From positions 21,748 to 85,747 of the forward strand of contig JAWPHD010011239.1 of assembly GCA_037043455.1 (NCBI GenBank): a stretch of DNA of 64,000 bases, read 5' to 3'. The position numbers and the translations under genes were made by a program. The stretch is from Cyrtodaria siliqua (taxonomy: Eukaryota > Mollusca > Bivalvia > Adapedonta > Hiatellidae). Shown here one piece after another: positions 9,716 to 22,434 of this stretch; the first letter of the stretch is position 1; each line of letters begins with the position of its first letter. A model generated the notes under the pieces. It saw only the letters and a list, made by a program, of their open reading frames with translations, was not told the origin of the DNA and ran no database searches.

Positions 9716-10560
9716 ATTTTTAGCTCTACTGGCCAAAGGAAGGCCAGTAGAGCTTATGGGATGCCGAGTTGTCCGTTGTCCGTCCGTGGTCCGTCGTCAA
9801 CTTTTGTCTCGTTAAGACGATAGGGCCTTCATTTTTCATCTGATCTTTACCAAACTTTAACAGGTTGTTAATATAAATGAAAGCTCGGACAAGTTCGAAA
9901 ACCAGCCAGATCGGACCAGTATCTTAAACAAACCTTACCACATTGTTAATATCAATGAAAGCAGCCATATCGGACCAGTAACAGCGGAGTTATGGCCTTT
10001 GATTTAGTTAAAAATGCTATATTTTGCCTCGTTAAGACGATAGGGGCTTCATTGTTCATCCGATCTTTACCAAACTTTATCAGATTGTTAATATCAATGA
10101 AAGCTCGGACAAGTTCAAAAACCATTCATATCGGACAAGTAACAGCGGAGTTATGGCCCTTGATTTAGTTCAAAATGCTATATTTTGCCTCATTAAGACG
10201 ATAGGGGCTTCATTGTTCATCCGATCTTTGCCAAACTTTACCAGATTCTTTAGTTATGTCATTTTTTTTTTTTTTTATCTCTGTGTTGGACCAGTCGGAC
10301 CAGTAACAGAGGAGTTATGGCTCTTGATTTAGTTAAAAATGCTATATTTTGTCTTGTTAAGATGGTAGGGCCTTCATTTTTCATCTGATCTTTACCAAAC
10401 TTTACCAGATTCTTTAGTTATGGCCCTTGATTTAGTTAAAAAGCTGTATTTTGCCCAAAACTTTCAAAAAACCCGTAAATGGCAATCTCTCGCTTCATTG
10501 ATGTTATAAGAGCCATGTTAGCCAGTAGAGCGTCCACAGGCCCTCTTGGGCCTCTTGTTA
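9716..10560 (+). mobile_element. Composite element family B, short copy
   Basis: It starts TTTTTAGCTCTACTGGCC, followed at once by GGCCAGTAGAGCTTATGGG, which gives a terminal hairpin, and ends AGAGCGTCCACAGGCCCTCTTGGGCCTCTTG. The core has about four diverged repeats of about 160 bp (CTCGTTAAGACGATAGGG, TTCATCTGATCTTTACCAAACTTTA, GGAGTTATGGC). A longer reverse copy is at 48073-50394 and a fragment at 36170-36885. Two different ends and a tandem core suggest a non-autonomous Helitron-type element. It starts some 190 bp past the RTF2 stop. Confidence 0.75.
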
Positions 10561-12680
10561 TTATATATGAGAAAACTGTAGATCATTTTCCAGTGTCATA
10601 TATTTTATTTTTAGAAACTATTATCTTAAAGACGTTCGGTATCTACCATTTTCTGTCATTTTGCTTTAGCTTAGTCTTTTGAATAAGATAAATTTAGTTA
10701 ACAGTTTAAGATCTTGAATGATTTCGTTAACGTGCAGAATCGACGAATGCGTCAACGAATTATTATCCTAGTTTGAAAAGCCACTGCAGATCCCTTTTGA
10801 GGGGTAGGCAGAGGGGTAGAATCCCCCCAAATTCATGTTCATTTTATCATTTTTTGTTCATGTTCATTAAAGGTCTTCATCATGATCCCTGCATTGTTTC
10901 AGGTGCTATCTCGCTCGCATCAAAAGAGCAGTGGCAGAAAAACAATAACGTGGCTCCAGCGTAAATGGAGTTTCTACGATAGAATTTGCAGCAACTCTGC
11001 AGTTCAGGGTGAGAAGGTTCTAGGCCCATTTTTCATATTTTATCTCGATGTACATGAAAGATGAGCCTGGCATGTTCATGCCTTTTAGGCACCATATAAC
11101 CTTTTCATGTGTTGGTGCGCCTTAAAACCCCAATTCAATTCCTAGTTTAAAAACAAATAAAATCAGCTTGTGATTGTGAAAACTTGAGTAAACCTCTTTA
11201 GTATCAAAGTAGACCAATGAGATCTCAGACGAGTTCGACAATTAAAATGATCAACACGTGCATTACAAAGTTATTGCCCTTTATTATTAAGTAAAATAAC
11301 CAATACCTTTAGAAAATATTTATATTTAAACGACACCAAAGTTGGTTAGGTGAGTTCAACATTGAGCATAATATAAACAATTTGTGTTCTACAGAGTATT
11401 ATAAGTCACATACAGTTTGTTTATGCAATATTTTAATGTTTGAACGCACATTTGCATATTAGGATGAAACTAATGTTAATTCATTTTTATCATTCATTAT
11501 ACAGTGTACCAAATTCGTTTCCATTTTAAAGTTAACAGCACTGGCATTCATAACTCTGGATATTGATTGTGTGTCGTGTATCAGATCTGCCTTTGTATGA
11601 TTAAGGGTGAAGTCACGTGTCAACTTCGTGCAGTTTCTATCATGGATGTGCCATTAAGGTGTCCAGCCCATAGCTACTTAACTGCTTGAAATAATAGGAT
11701 GAGACTTGATGTTTCTCGTGTATCATCAATAGACAATGTGACGTGCACCGATTTGTATGTTCAAACTACTGGGTTATGGTCATACATTGTTTTCATGCCT
11801 AGTTTGGAACTCCTGGACTGATTCAGATAATGGGACACATCGTAATGTGTGTTCATATCAATCGATGGTCATGGACATTTTATTTTCACGACTCCAAGAG
11901 ATATAGATGATATAGATCAAAATTGATTTTGTATCATCATTACAAGGTGTCCCACACCAAATGCTTATGCAATTTGTCTGTTCCACTCATTCGGTTGTGA
12001 ACCATAATTCAGACAGTTTGCTTTTTATAAAGAGAAATATGATTTGAACAACAAAGGAATTAGAAATATTCTTCCCTAACATCGCTTTACAATTACAATT
12101 TGCATCCAACTGACAGAATACATATGTCACTCCCTCCCAGTTGTCGTAAGAGTCATATAACTCAGTCGATCGTCAAACAGATCTATTGTTACCTTTTTCG
12201 ATTGTTGTTGGATCTTCATTTGTCAGAGTGACCTTATTAAGAGCTTGAATTGTATGATATCATCTGGTATCTTGCTACCATTAAGTCACTATTTGTATAG
12301 AAAATAAATTAACCATTATTTGGATATAGGACTCTTTTAATATTATTATAAATGTAAGGTAATAAATAAGCGTCTCAGACTTGTTGAAATGTTTGTAGCT
12401 TTTATAAAGTGGAAGTGTGTCTTATTAACTTTTATGATAATTTGAAATCATCTTACAGTTGGATATCATTTAAATGAATTTGATTTTATATTCTAAATAA
12501 ACGTATTTGTTGTATACAAGTGTCAGTTGTGTTATTTAAATAAACCATATCATTCATTCAGCATTTTTATAAAGTTATGTTATGGGTTGTCGAAAACTGC
12601 AAAAACAAACATGAAAAAAAGTTGCAGCTGTTTAATTGGGTCTATCCATGAGCTGTGGTTGCAATTAACATGATATAATT
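10561..12680. other. Intergenic sequence, one repeat copy, no gene seen
   Basis: There are no exon-like frames with splice signals or recognisable domains. Apart from the family C copy at 11035-11141 it looks single-copy within the window. An AAATAAACG near 12496 followed by GT-rich sequence could be a transcript end, but nothing upstream supports a gene. Confidence 0.6.
11035..11141 (-). repeat. Dispersed repeat family C, copy 1 (reverse)
   Basis: Its reverse complement matches 18915-19022 almost base for base: AATTGAATTGGGGTTTTAAG, GCGCACCAACACATGAAAAG, GCATGAACATGCCAGG, then CATGTACATCGAGAT. The block includes a GGCATGAACATGCC palindrome. Low divergence suggests recent activity. Confidence 0.85.
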
Positions 12681-12689
12681 CATAATTTT

Positions 12690-13130
12690 TGTGTCGCCTA
12701 CATATCATGGCAGACACTTAGGGATCACTTTGTCTGTCGTTTTCGTCCGTCACACTTTAACCTGCAACCTAACTTTGGTCATAACTTGAAAAGTATTTGA
12801 CATGTTCATGAAACTACACACACATCCTCATCTTAACCCAAGGAATTCTGTTACACATGTCCAATAACTCTGGCTTTCATTTTGACAAAGTTATGCCTCC
12901 TTAAAGGGCCCCTTTCATAAAACTTTGACCTGCAACCTTACCAAGCACATGGCTGCCCATAACTTACGAGGTATTTGACCTATGTTCATGAAACTTCACA
13001 CATATATTCATCTTACCACACAGAATATTGGCAGAGTTATGCCCCCTTGTCATAAAGCTAACCTGCAACCAAACCTATCTCATAACTTGGCAAAATATTG
13101 ACCTATGGTCATGAAATTTAATCAGTTCTT
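12690..13130 (+). mobile_element. Pearl-like element, diverged relative of 7030-7885
   Basis: The start (GTGTCGCCTACATATC, CACTTAGGGATCACTTTGTC) resembles that of the 7030 element, followed by repeats with TAACTTGAAAAGTATTTGAC and CATGAAACT-CACACA. The boundary on the right is blurred by the tandem repeat at 13135. Confidence 0.55.
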
Positions 13131-13134
13131 CTTT

Positions 13135-13530
13135 GTCAATTATCCAATTCAGATGTAATACCACGCCGTAGACACATGACATGAAGCCCCATCTCAACTT
13201 TACAGTGCTGCCACACTGGATTACCACGCCATAGACACATGACATGAAGCCCCATCTCAACTTTACAGTGCTGCCACACTGGACTACAACGCCGTAGACA
13301 CATGACATGATGCCCCACCCAATCACTACCCATTATTTACTTGCAGCAGTGAGCTCAGTGCTCAACTTTATAGTGCTGCCACACTGGAATACCACGCCGT
13401 AGACACATGGCATGATACCCCACCCAATCACTACCCTTTATTTACTTGTAGCAGTGAGCTCAATGCTTACCACGCCGTAGACACATGACACATTGCCCCA
13501 TCCAGTCACTATCCGTTATATGCTGAAAAT
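13135..13530 (+). repeat. Tandem repeat of about 63 bp
   Basis: Four or five units: TACCACGCCGTAGACACATG, ACATGAAGCCCCATC, CAACTTTACAGTGCTGCCAC. The first two are nearly identical with a 63-bp period; later ones include an extra block with ATTTACTTG-AGCAGTGAGCTCA. Confidence 0.8.
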
Positions 13531-13799
13531 CAAGCAATGGATCTACTAGTACCATTGTATGACTCAGCCAGGAATTGAACCCAAGCTCTCCCACATGCGA
13601 CGCAGCTGCTCTACCACGTGTAATACATACATGTAGCACCATCCTCAATGCGAGGTCAAAAGAGTCTTATGCCCGAAAAATTTCATATGATCACCGCTTC
13701 GTCCGTCTGTCCTTGCATCTGTCGGAATATTGTTCATTATCTTCATTCAAATTTGAGTTATTGTTCTTTGTACTGTTATAATTCTTGTTTGAGCATAAA

Positions 13800-14420
13800 T
13801 TGAAAATTATTAATGGGTCTGGAATGAAACAGTGGTAGAGGGTAATGAGAGAAGTGCAGTGCAAGAACCATAATTACCTTCATTTGTTTAGAGTATTTGC
13901 CATTTGTAAGTTTATAACTTGAAAACTACCCTTTGGGACTTGTATGAAACTTCACACTATGATAGAAGAGGCAATGATAGGAAGTGCAGAGTGCAAGAAC
14001 CGTAACTCTATCTTCATTCAAATTAGAGTTATTGCTCTTTGTAATCTACTTACGATTCTTGTTGGAAGTAAAACTTTAATACAACTAATGGGACTGGAAT
14101 GAAACTCGACACAATGATGGATGGCATTGAAAGGATTACCCTCCTTTGCATCCGTCATAAAATAACTTTGAGAATTAAGAGAATTAAACAGTGTGGTATT
14201 TGAAGCTGACTAGAGAGCGAATAAAAAGGATGGGCAGAGCACAAGAGCCATAACTCTTATCTTCATTCAGTTAAGACATTGCCCTTTGTAATTTTGTAGT
14301 TAAACCCCTTGTTTGGGGTACGACTTGAAAACTGCAACTGGGACTGGAATGAAACTTCACACAGTGATAGAGGGCAATGAGAGGAAGTGCAACATGCTAG
14401 AACCATAACTCAATCTTCAT
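13800..14420 (+). repeat. Degenerate repeats of about 130-165 bp (Pearl-like core)
   Basis: The block GGGACTGGAATGAAACTTCAC with AGGCAATGA-AGGAAGTGCA and AACCATAACTC-ATCTTCATTCA recurs near 13805, 13935, 14090 and 14338. This fits an old tandem core of a composite element; its ends were not identified. Confidence 0.55.
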
Positions 14421-14619
14421 TCATTGCTGTTCTCCTTTTACATGCAACTGTATGTTATTGCTTTTGACCTTTGTCTAAGAAAACCATTCATATCATGTAA
14501 TAACACACAATCCTACGCAAGTTTAGTCTTATGAACATTTTCCCTTTTGACCTTTGTGTTCTCTGACAAAACTTCATTCAGGCTTCTTCGGGCAGCATCC
14601 ATCAGTTCTATCGATATTC

Positions 14620-15885
14620 TTGTATTATCATTAGTGGTTAAAGAGTCCTGTATTATAGAAGTTGGAGTTCAAGGCTTGTATTATTATAACAGGTCGTAGT
14701 TTCCAATTAGCATTAGACGTCAAACAATCAGGTCAAATGGAGGTCGATTAGTCATATTATTTAGAGGTCAAATAGTGTCAAAGAATCGTCTACATTAATT
14801 TGTTAAGTACATTATCAATTTAATTCCTGTAGATAAACATTCTCAACATCTGGAACCATGAAAATTAAAAGACTAAAGAAGCTTTTTATGAAATAATTTT
14901 TTTTTTTTATGAATAACACTACGCATGTAATAATGAGGAGGTGAAAGATGCAGCTGATCTTACCACAACATATTCTTTATTTGACTAGCACTTATTTGTA
15001 CAAGTTGTATAACACAATATGAAATAAGTTCAAGCAATTTCAACTAGGGTAAAGAATCGGCAAGAATCTACATGTAGAATACTATATCAAAATGTACGCG
15101 TATAACGGCCATCAAACAGACGTAAAATGCACGAGTACTTTAGCCGTCAAACAGTTAGTCCGACTAAAAATCTAGCTCTGTTTTGTTTGCTGTATTAATA
15201 AATAACAACGTATGAGCCAAATATGTCTACATCAATGTGCTTTCCTAAGAACTGTATTGTGAATAAATTGCCAGTTAAATTTTCAAACCAAAATGTATAG
15301 GGCTTTGAAGTTCAAGAATGCAATTTTGAGTCAATATTGTTATTGGTTTATCAAACTTCAAATGGCTCAGGAAAGACGAATATGTTGGTGGAATAATGTT
15401 ATGGCCAATTATTCTAAATTTGCCTTTCTTAAGCATAGAACTTGTGAAGTTTAGTTAGACATTTAAATAATCCACAGACATAACTAGAGCTATTCACTGA
15501 AGGTGATGCATACCCCCGCTTTTTTATTCTAAGTCAAACAAAGGGCCATAATTCTGTAATTAATTAGTCAATCAACCATGGGTGATGTAAAGGTACATAA
15601 GGTCATCAGTTGTTATGAGTATATGAAGTTTGGGAACAACCCATTTAAAACCGTTTGAGAAATGGTAGTAATGGTAGTGTTACGCAACGTGACGGGAAAC
15701 ACTCGAGACAAACCACTTCACTTCGTTGAAGTTGGGGTATAATAATCTATATTTTTTTCTAATAGGTACATATAAGTAGTTAAGTACATATACAGTATAT
15801 GACTATTTGTCTTTCCTGAGCCCAAGACTTGAGGAGTTGAGTTACCAACAAGCTCAGTTGGGCCATTTAAAAACCCATCTAAGAT
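14620..15885. other. Intergenic, AT-rich, no feature seen
   Basis: No exon-like frames, pol III boxes or clear repeats were recognised. A weak GGGCCATAATTCTG near 15544 echoes the family B core, so part may be decayed transposon. Confidence 0.5.
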
Positions 15886-15909
15886 GGCAGGTACCAGAAA
15901 GATATTTTC

Positions 15910-17115
15910 AATTCTTACCCTGCATGTATATGACTGGTTGACCCTTGCATGTATATTACTTGTTGACCCCTCCATGTATATGACTGGTTGACCCCTGTAT
16001 CTATACGACTGGTTGACCCCTGTATGTATATGACTGGTTGACCCCTGCATCTATGACTGGTTGACCCTTGCATGTATATGACTGGTTGACCCCTGTATGT
16101 ATATTACTGGTTGACCCTTGTGACTGATTGAAACTGATTGACCCCTGCTTCTTTATGACAGGTTGACCCCTGTATGTATATTACTGTTTGACCCCTGCAT
16201 GTATATTACTGGTTGACTCTACATGTATATGACTGGTTGACCCCTGTATGTATACCACTGGTTGGTTGACACCTGCATCTATATGACTGGTTGACTCCTG
16301 CATGTATATTACTTGTTGACCCCTCCATGTATATGACTGGTTGACCCCTGTATCTATATGACTGGTTGACCCCTGTATGTATATGACTGGTTGACCCCTG
16401 CATCTATGACTGGTTGACCCTTGCATGTATATGACTGGTTGACCCCTGTATGTATATTACTGGTTGACCCTTGTGACTGATTGACCCCTGCATCTTTATG
16501 ACAGGTTGACCCCTGTATGTATATTACTGTTTGACCCCTGCATGTATATTACTGGTTGACTCTACATGTATATGACTGGTTGACCCCTGTATGTATACCA
16601 CTGGTTGGTTGACACCTGCATCTATATGACTGGTTGACTCCTGCATGTATATTACTGGTTGACCCCTGCATGTATATTACTAGTTGACCCCTGTATCTAC
16701 ATGACTGGTTGACCCCTGCATGCATATTACTGGTTGACCCCTACACGTATATAACTGACTGACCCCTGTATGTATACCACTGGTTGGTTGACACCTGCAT
16801 CTATATGACTGGTTGACCCCTGCATGTATATTACTGGTTGACCCCTGCATGTATATTACTGGTTGACCCCTGTATCTACATGACTTGTTGACCCCTACAC
16901 GTATATAACTGACTGACCCCTGTATGTATACCACTGGTTGGTTGACACCTGCATCTATATGACTGGTTGACCCCTACATGTATATTACTGGTTGACCCCT
17001 GCATGTATATTACTAGTTGACCCCTGTATCTACATGACTGGTTGACCCCTGCATGTATATTACTGGTTGACCCCTACATGTATATAACTGACTGACCTCT
17101 GCATGTATATAAGTG
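15910..17115 (+). repeat. 27-bp minisatellite with nested duplications
   Basis: About 45 units of the type GACTGGTTGACCCCTGCATG plus TATATTA. A block of about 160 bp with the marks TACTGTTTGACCCC, GACTCTACATG and GGTTGGTTGACACC occurs at about 16155 and again at 16497, so larger pieces were duplicated. Since 27 is a multiple of 3, the reverse strand shows repetitive open frames; these are not genes. Confidence 0.92.
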
Positions 17116-17399
17116 GTTGAAAAAGCTTGAACATTTATTTCCCAATATACAACATGTTCGGTATTAGTAATATTGTTAAGACATGTACCAAAACTAAATT
17201 GCTAATTGTTCTAATTTTAACACAGCACAGAAACCATACTTAATCTAATTAATATACAGAATAAAATTTACTTAATAATGTGACCAAAGTCACAACTAAT
17301 CAATTTTATTTTAACATTGTATTTGATAAAAGAACAAATATTTTAGTCAAAGGATGATAATAATAATTTTTTAAATAACAATTAATAATTATATTTTAA

Positions 17400-17590
17400 T
17401 AAATATCAGTTAAAGAACAGATCATTTTATAAACGTCAATTATAGAACAGATCTTTTTATAACTGTCAATTAAAGAACAAGGTAAATAACAAATCATTAA
17501 ATAAATGTCAATTAAAGAATATATTCTTTTTATACATGTCAATTAAAGAATATATTCTTTTTATACATGTCAAACAAAGAACAGACAGTT
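17400..17590 (+). repeat. Degenerate repeat of about 34 bp, AT-rich
   Basis: Five diverged units contain GTCAATTAAAGAA, TATTC or CAGATC, and TTTTTATA. The two last units are almost identical. Confidence 0.65.
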
Positions 17591-17644
17591 TAATAAATGA
17601 GTTGAACATACATGTATGCTTGGTTATTTATGACCGAAACATGG

Positions 17645-17860
17645 GAGAGGAATTGAATTGAACTGAATTGGAGTTTATAGTACGTGGCAGCAACAGCTAA
17701 GGTCATATGGCGACTTTCCAGCTTCTATTGGTGGAGGAAGACCCCAGGTGTCCCTCCAGCCAATGTTCCACAAGCTAGATGGATAGCTTCCTCACATAAA
17801 GGTTCCTGGTCCCATGAGGGTTCCTGGTCCCATGAGGACTCCAAACCACAGCGGTGAGGG
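17645..17860 (+). repeat. Dispersed repeat family A, copy 2
   Basis: It starts with GAATTGAATTGAACTGAATT and shares AGGTCATATGGCGACTTTCC, AAGACCCCAGGT and GATGGATAGCTTCCTC with 160-345. It includes a local duplication of GGTTCCTGGTCCCATGAGG near 17802. Confidence 0.65.
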
Positions 17861-17922
17861 AATATAAGAATCTTTAATGGGTATCTTTCATAGGAGATTG
17901 TGAACATGTTTACAGATTACCA

Positions 17923-18008
17923 TATTTCCGCTAATAAGAGCGCCTCCCTAATAATAGCCCCACACCCCCATCCACCTTGCCCGGGCACTACTATTAGGGG
18001 AAATACAG
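17923..18008. mobile_element. Small hairpin element (MITE-like)
   Basis: CCATATTTCCGCTAATAAGA and ACTATTAGGGGAAATA are imperfect inverted ends around an 85-bp hairpin. The right end is directly joined to the 72-bp array. This is short and diverged, so moderate confidence. Confidence 0.5.
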
Positions 18009-18011
18009 CAC

Positions 18012-18287
18012 CCGGGCCATAACAAACCATGTACATGTGTTACTGTACTGTACATTAACAAATACCATTAACCTGGGTCTGGAAGCAGCCATAACAAACC
18101 ATGTACATGTGTTACTGTACTGTACATTACCAAATACCATTAACCTGGGTCTGGAAGCAGCCATAACAAACCATGTACATGTGTTACTGTACTGTACATT
18201 ACCAAATACCATTAACCTGTGTCTGGAAGCAGCCATAACAAACCATGTACATGTGTTACTGTACATTACCAAATACCGTTAATGCAT
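18012..18287 (+). repeat. 72-bp tandem repeat, about four copies
   Basis: The units contain CCATAACAAACCATGTACAT, GTGTTACTGTACTGTACATT, ACCAAATACCATTAACCTGG and GTCTGGAAGCAG and are nearly identical. The period is a multiple of 3, so open frames on both strands are by-products. Confidence 0.93.
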
Positions 18288-18289
18288 CT

Positions 18290-18912
18290 GTCTAAACATA
18301 GATTCAGCCATGGCTTCTGATACAGTGTATTATGATTTTACGGATGTGTTTTCCGTTTGGAAGAAAAGGGGCGATAGAGTTGCATGAAACTATGTCATGG
18401 CTTTGCGCAGGACTGATCATTTTGAGCAATAAAAAAATAACACACAGTCTGGAAATAATAAACGCAAGGAAAACCACTTCAGTCAGTGGCTAATTTCTTT
18501 GATAGTTTTGTCCGAATGAATTCCATGTATCATCCAACTTCATCAATCAATCCTCGAATCAATAAAATGATAAGACTCCCTCACAAATTGCCATTCAATG
18601 AATGAAAAATACATGAGATTGTGACACCCTCTCAAGACAGTGTGTGCCACTGGTGTGATGTACATTGTTATACAATATAGCTATACAAATAATACATTTC
18701 AAAGCTAACAAAATATCAAATGTATCATTAAATACAATTTGGCAACTTTAATCTTATATGTTTAGGTGGAATTGTTTACTATTTCTATAAGCATCAACAT
18801 AATTTTTTTCAAATTGCACCTTCATAAACTAATTACAATATCACTATAGGCAAGTTTGATTGATAACATGATTTGCCTCCCTTTAATGGTAAATGCAGAG
18901 TTGTCATTTAAT
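18290..18912. other. Intergenic, nothing recognised
   Basis: Ordinary AT-rich sequence without exon-like frames or repeats shared with the rest of the window. Confidence 0.5.
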
Positions 18913-18914
18913 GG

Positions 18915-19022
18915 TAATTGAATTGAATTGGGGTTTTAAGGCGCACCAACACATGAAAAGGTTATATGGCGCCTAAAAGGCATGAACATGCCAGGTTCAT
19001 CTTCCATGTACATCGAGATAAA
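18915..19022 (+). repeat. Dispersed repeat family C, copy 2 (forward)
   Basis: Near-identical to the reverse complement of 11035-11141, including GGCATGAACATGCC. The remaining sequence to 19480 shows no feature. Confidence 0.85.
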
Positions 19023-19499
19023 TGGTAAATGCAGAGATGTCATTTCCAATGTCTGCGAAGCAAATTACACTTGTCTTATCTTGAAAGGTAAACAGCTTTT
19101 AACATGTTTAAGGGGAGTTAATTTTTTAATGTATTTATCGAACTGGGCTAAAGTACAAGTCTTCCATGAGTTAACTCACTTAAACCATCAGCCGTACTTG
19201 TAGGGTGTGCCTCGACCACTTGTAGGGTATGGCTGCAGGTATAATATCAATATAGAAACTATAGTACAATACAACAATGAAGTCACAGTATCCCCCATAT
19301 AACATCAGTACAGACATCAAAATGTTTAACAAATCACAGAACTTGTAACAACAAGCAATATATTTACAAGTAATTGGAACGAGAATCCAATTTTAAGTAT
19401 AATATATAAAGATAATTGCACGATTTCATGCTATAACTATGTGGACAGACGATAAGATAGGTTTAGGTGAATGTATTGAGACAGATAATGATAATGAAA

Positions 19500-20660
19500 G
19501 TTGGATTAAGGAAGATATATTGGGACATGATACTGAAGGGTGGATTTTGCTATATATATTGGGACATGACACTGAAGGGTGGATTTAGCTATATATATTG
19601 GGACATGATACTGAAGGGTGGATTTTGCTATATATATTGGGACATGACACTGAAGGGTGGATTTAGCTATATATATTGGGACATGATACTGAAGGGTGGA
19701 TTTTGCTATATATATTGGGACATGATACTGAAGGGTGGATTTTGCTATATATATTGGGACATGACACTGAAGGGTGGATTTAGCTATATATATTGGGACA
19801 TGATACTGAAGGGTGGATTTTGCTATATATATTGGGACATGATACTGAAGGGTGGATTTTGCTATATATATTGGGACATGATATTGAAGGGTGGATTTAG
19901 CTACGACATGATACTGAAGGGTGGATTTTGCTATATATATTGGGACATGATATTGAAGGGTGGATTTAGCTACGACATGATACTGAAGGGTGGATTTTGC
20001 TATATATATTGGGACATGATATTGAAGGGTGGATTTAGCTACGACATGATACTGAAGGGTGGATTTAGCTAATTATATATTGGGACATGATACTGTAGGG
20101 TGGATTTAGCTATATATATTGGGACATGATACTGAAGGGTGGATTTTGCTACATATATTGGGACATGATACTGAAGGGTGGATTTTGCTATATATATTGG
20201 GACATGATACTGAAGGGTGGATTTTGCTATATATATTAGGACATGATACTGAAGGGTGGATTTAGCTATATATATTGGGACATGACACTTAAGGGTGAAT
20301 TTTGCTATATATATTGGGACATGATACTGAAGGGTGGATTTTGCTATATATATTAGGACATGATACTGAAGGGTGGATTTTGCTATATATATTGGGACAT
20401 GATACTGAAGGGTGGATTTAGCTATATATATTGGGACATGATACTGAAGGGTGGATTTTGCTATATATATTGGGACATGATACTGAAGGGTGGATTTAGC
20501 TATATATATTGGGACATGATACTGAAGGATGGATTAAGCTACATATTTTGGGACATGGTAAGTCAACGAAAGGTGGATTCAACGCCATATATTGGGACAT
20601 GATAATGAAAGGTGATTTCAGCAACATATATTGGGACATGATATGAAAGGTGGATTAGCA
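19500..20660 (+). repeat. 39-bp minisatellite
   Basis: About 29 units: GGGACATGATACTGAAGGGT followed by GGATTTTGCTATATATATT. A shortened form, lacking the TATATATTGGG part and reading GCTACGACATGATAC, recurs near 19905, 19970 and 20035. Units decay at the right end. The period is 13 codons, giving an artificial 201-codon open frame with the repeated peptide YWDMILKGGFCYI. Confidence 0.93.
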
Positions 20661-20915
20661 GGTGGATTAAGCTATATAGACCAGATAATGAAAAGCGAAT
20701 TAAGCTATACCATATAAAGGGCCAGATAGCTTTTAAAAGAAATAACAAATCTGAATATCAATGAGAACATGTTATCAAATCTAAGCTTCTTTATAACTAA
20801 ATATCAACTTGGATACAAAAATGTACCTGCAGAGATGACACAAAGCGAAATACCTTATAAAAGCTTTTTTAAGAGATTAAAAAAAAGTTTGTGACCAGAC
20901 ATAGGAAATGTTTGT

Positions 20916-21045
20916 TTGGTGTTTGATGTCCCGTTTCAGCCCATTTTAGGCTATGTAAGTAGTGGTGTAGACAGACCACCCACTTATTCCTGGGTAGAAT
21001 TAGTGCTGTATACCTCCTCCGACCGTCCGTAAAAATCAACAGGTA
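20916..21045 (-). repeat. SINE-like fragment related to 41936-42165
   Basis: It shares GGTGTTTGATGTC, TTTTAGGCTATGTAAG and CTGTATACCTCCTCCGACCG, then AAAATCAACA, with the 41936 element (TGGTGTTTTACGTC, CTGTATACCTCCTGCC, AGAATCAACA). The tRNA-like head is absent. A further diverged piece lies at 34140-34215. Confidence 0.5.
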
Positions 21046-21049
21046 GACA

Positions 21050-21950
21050 CATTTTATTTATGTAGCATAACAGTAAGTATATGTATGTTTCTGACTTCTG
21101 TATTTCAGATATCTTAAACACGTTCAACACATGAAACATATATGCTGGCAGCCTTGGCCTACTCTGATATATATGAAAGCATGTATACACGTGTATGTAT
21201 ACAATGAACAGAAAACCTTTCACAAATACTGGATCACGAAGGATGCATGCAGTATTAACGTATATAGCTCTGTAATGGTACGATTTTCCCACTGTAAATT
21301 TACTCATGCACTCTACCATTTACTGTAAATAATAGTAATTTACAAATAATAATAAATTACAATAAAACAAGTGAAGAACCAACAGCGGTGCAAACGCTGG
21401 ATTGCAAATTCAACATTTTAAGTGAAAAATCAAGGTAAGAGGCTGAATAATTCAGGTAAATTACAGGACAGAGTTATGGTACTTGTCATATAACAATGTG
21501 TAATGATAATGAACATGCATCTGTCTTCATATACTGCAGTACCCCCTCTCGAGGATTATATGCAGGTGCGTGTCAGTGCATGTTAGTGAGATAAAGGTAA
21601 AAGTGTGTGAAAGGAAAGGACAAATATTGGAGTAAAAGATTATAGAAATTTTCATGTTGTAGTGTGAAATAAAGTAAAGCTTTATTCAAAGCTTTCCAGC
21701 GATTTGTTTTTGAGAAATGAGGAAAAACAAGAACTTCAACCAAAAACTTTAACCAAAATGTTAAAATGCGTAGACGGTCGGACGGACGGACGGATGGAAA
21801 TCGCCGAACATAATCACAACATCGAGCATTATATTGATAATGACAAAATCTGGTGAATGACGATAACTGGTACACATCCAGTATATATAAAAAAAATATA
21901 TAGGAAGAAAGTATCTGCTAACTACCAAGGACACATCGTCAGAACACACG
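21050..21950. other. Intergenic, nothing recognised
   Basis: AT-rich sequence. A short GGACGGACGGACGG tract near 21780 is reminiscent of ends of the composite elements, but no boundaries were found. Confidence 0.45.
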
Positions 21951-21954
21951 CTTG

Positions 21955-22432
21955 ATTGATTACGTTATCACTCCATTCATCACCCGTGGGTCAACTCTTA
22001 GGAAAAACCTCATATCCATTGAATATTCAATAGTTGTAGTATCCAATCAAAAGGTCGATAACAATCGATAGCTGAACAAAGACTATTGTGTTTATCTGAC
22101 CATAGAGGCGGAAATGCTTGTTAGCACAAATGTGTTCTACTGCCATTTCTCCCTGATAAAAAAAGACCATGGCCTTTCATAAGATGATTCAGTGTAAGGC
22201 TTCATTCTGTCTAAAATAGAATTTAGAACATGATCTTCGACGCCATTTTGTTACTGTAGCCAAAGTCTTATGCAATGGCTAACTTGATTGGGTGACTGTT
22301 CCGTTACAAAGTTGTGACGAAGCTACTCATATACGCTAATTTCACCTCATGAATTATTGAGGACTACGAGTCTTTTCCTATGAGTTGACCCATGAGTGAT
22401 GAATGGAGTGATAATGTTATCGATCAAACGTG
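21955..22432. mobile_element. Inverted-repeat element with arms of about 80 bp
   Basis: Left TTATCACTCCATTCATCACC then GTGGGTCAACTCTTAGGAAA is mirrored on the right by CCTATGAGTTGACCCATGAG then TGATGAATGGAGTGATAATG. Arms diverge inward. The interior has no protein frame. Confidence 0.75.
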
Positions 22433-22434
22433 GG

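Noticed and set aside
19467..20072. 201-codon frame with 13-residue repeats (YWDMILKGGFCYI)
   Set aside because: The 39-bp array has a period divisible by 3, so a frame free of stops stays open; units with deletions break the frame.
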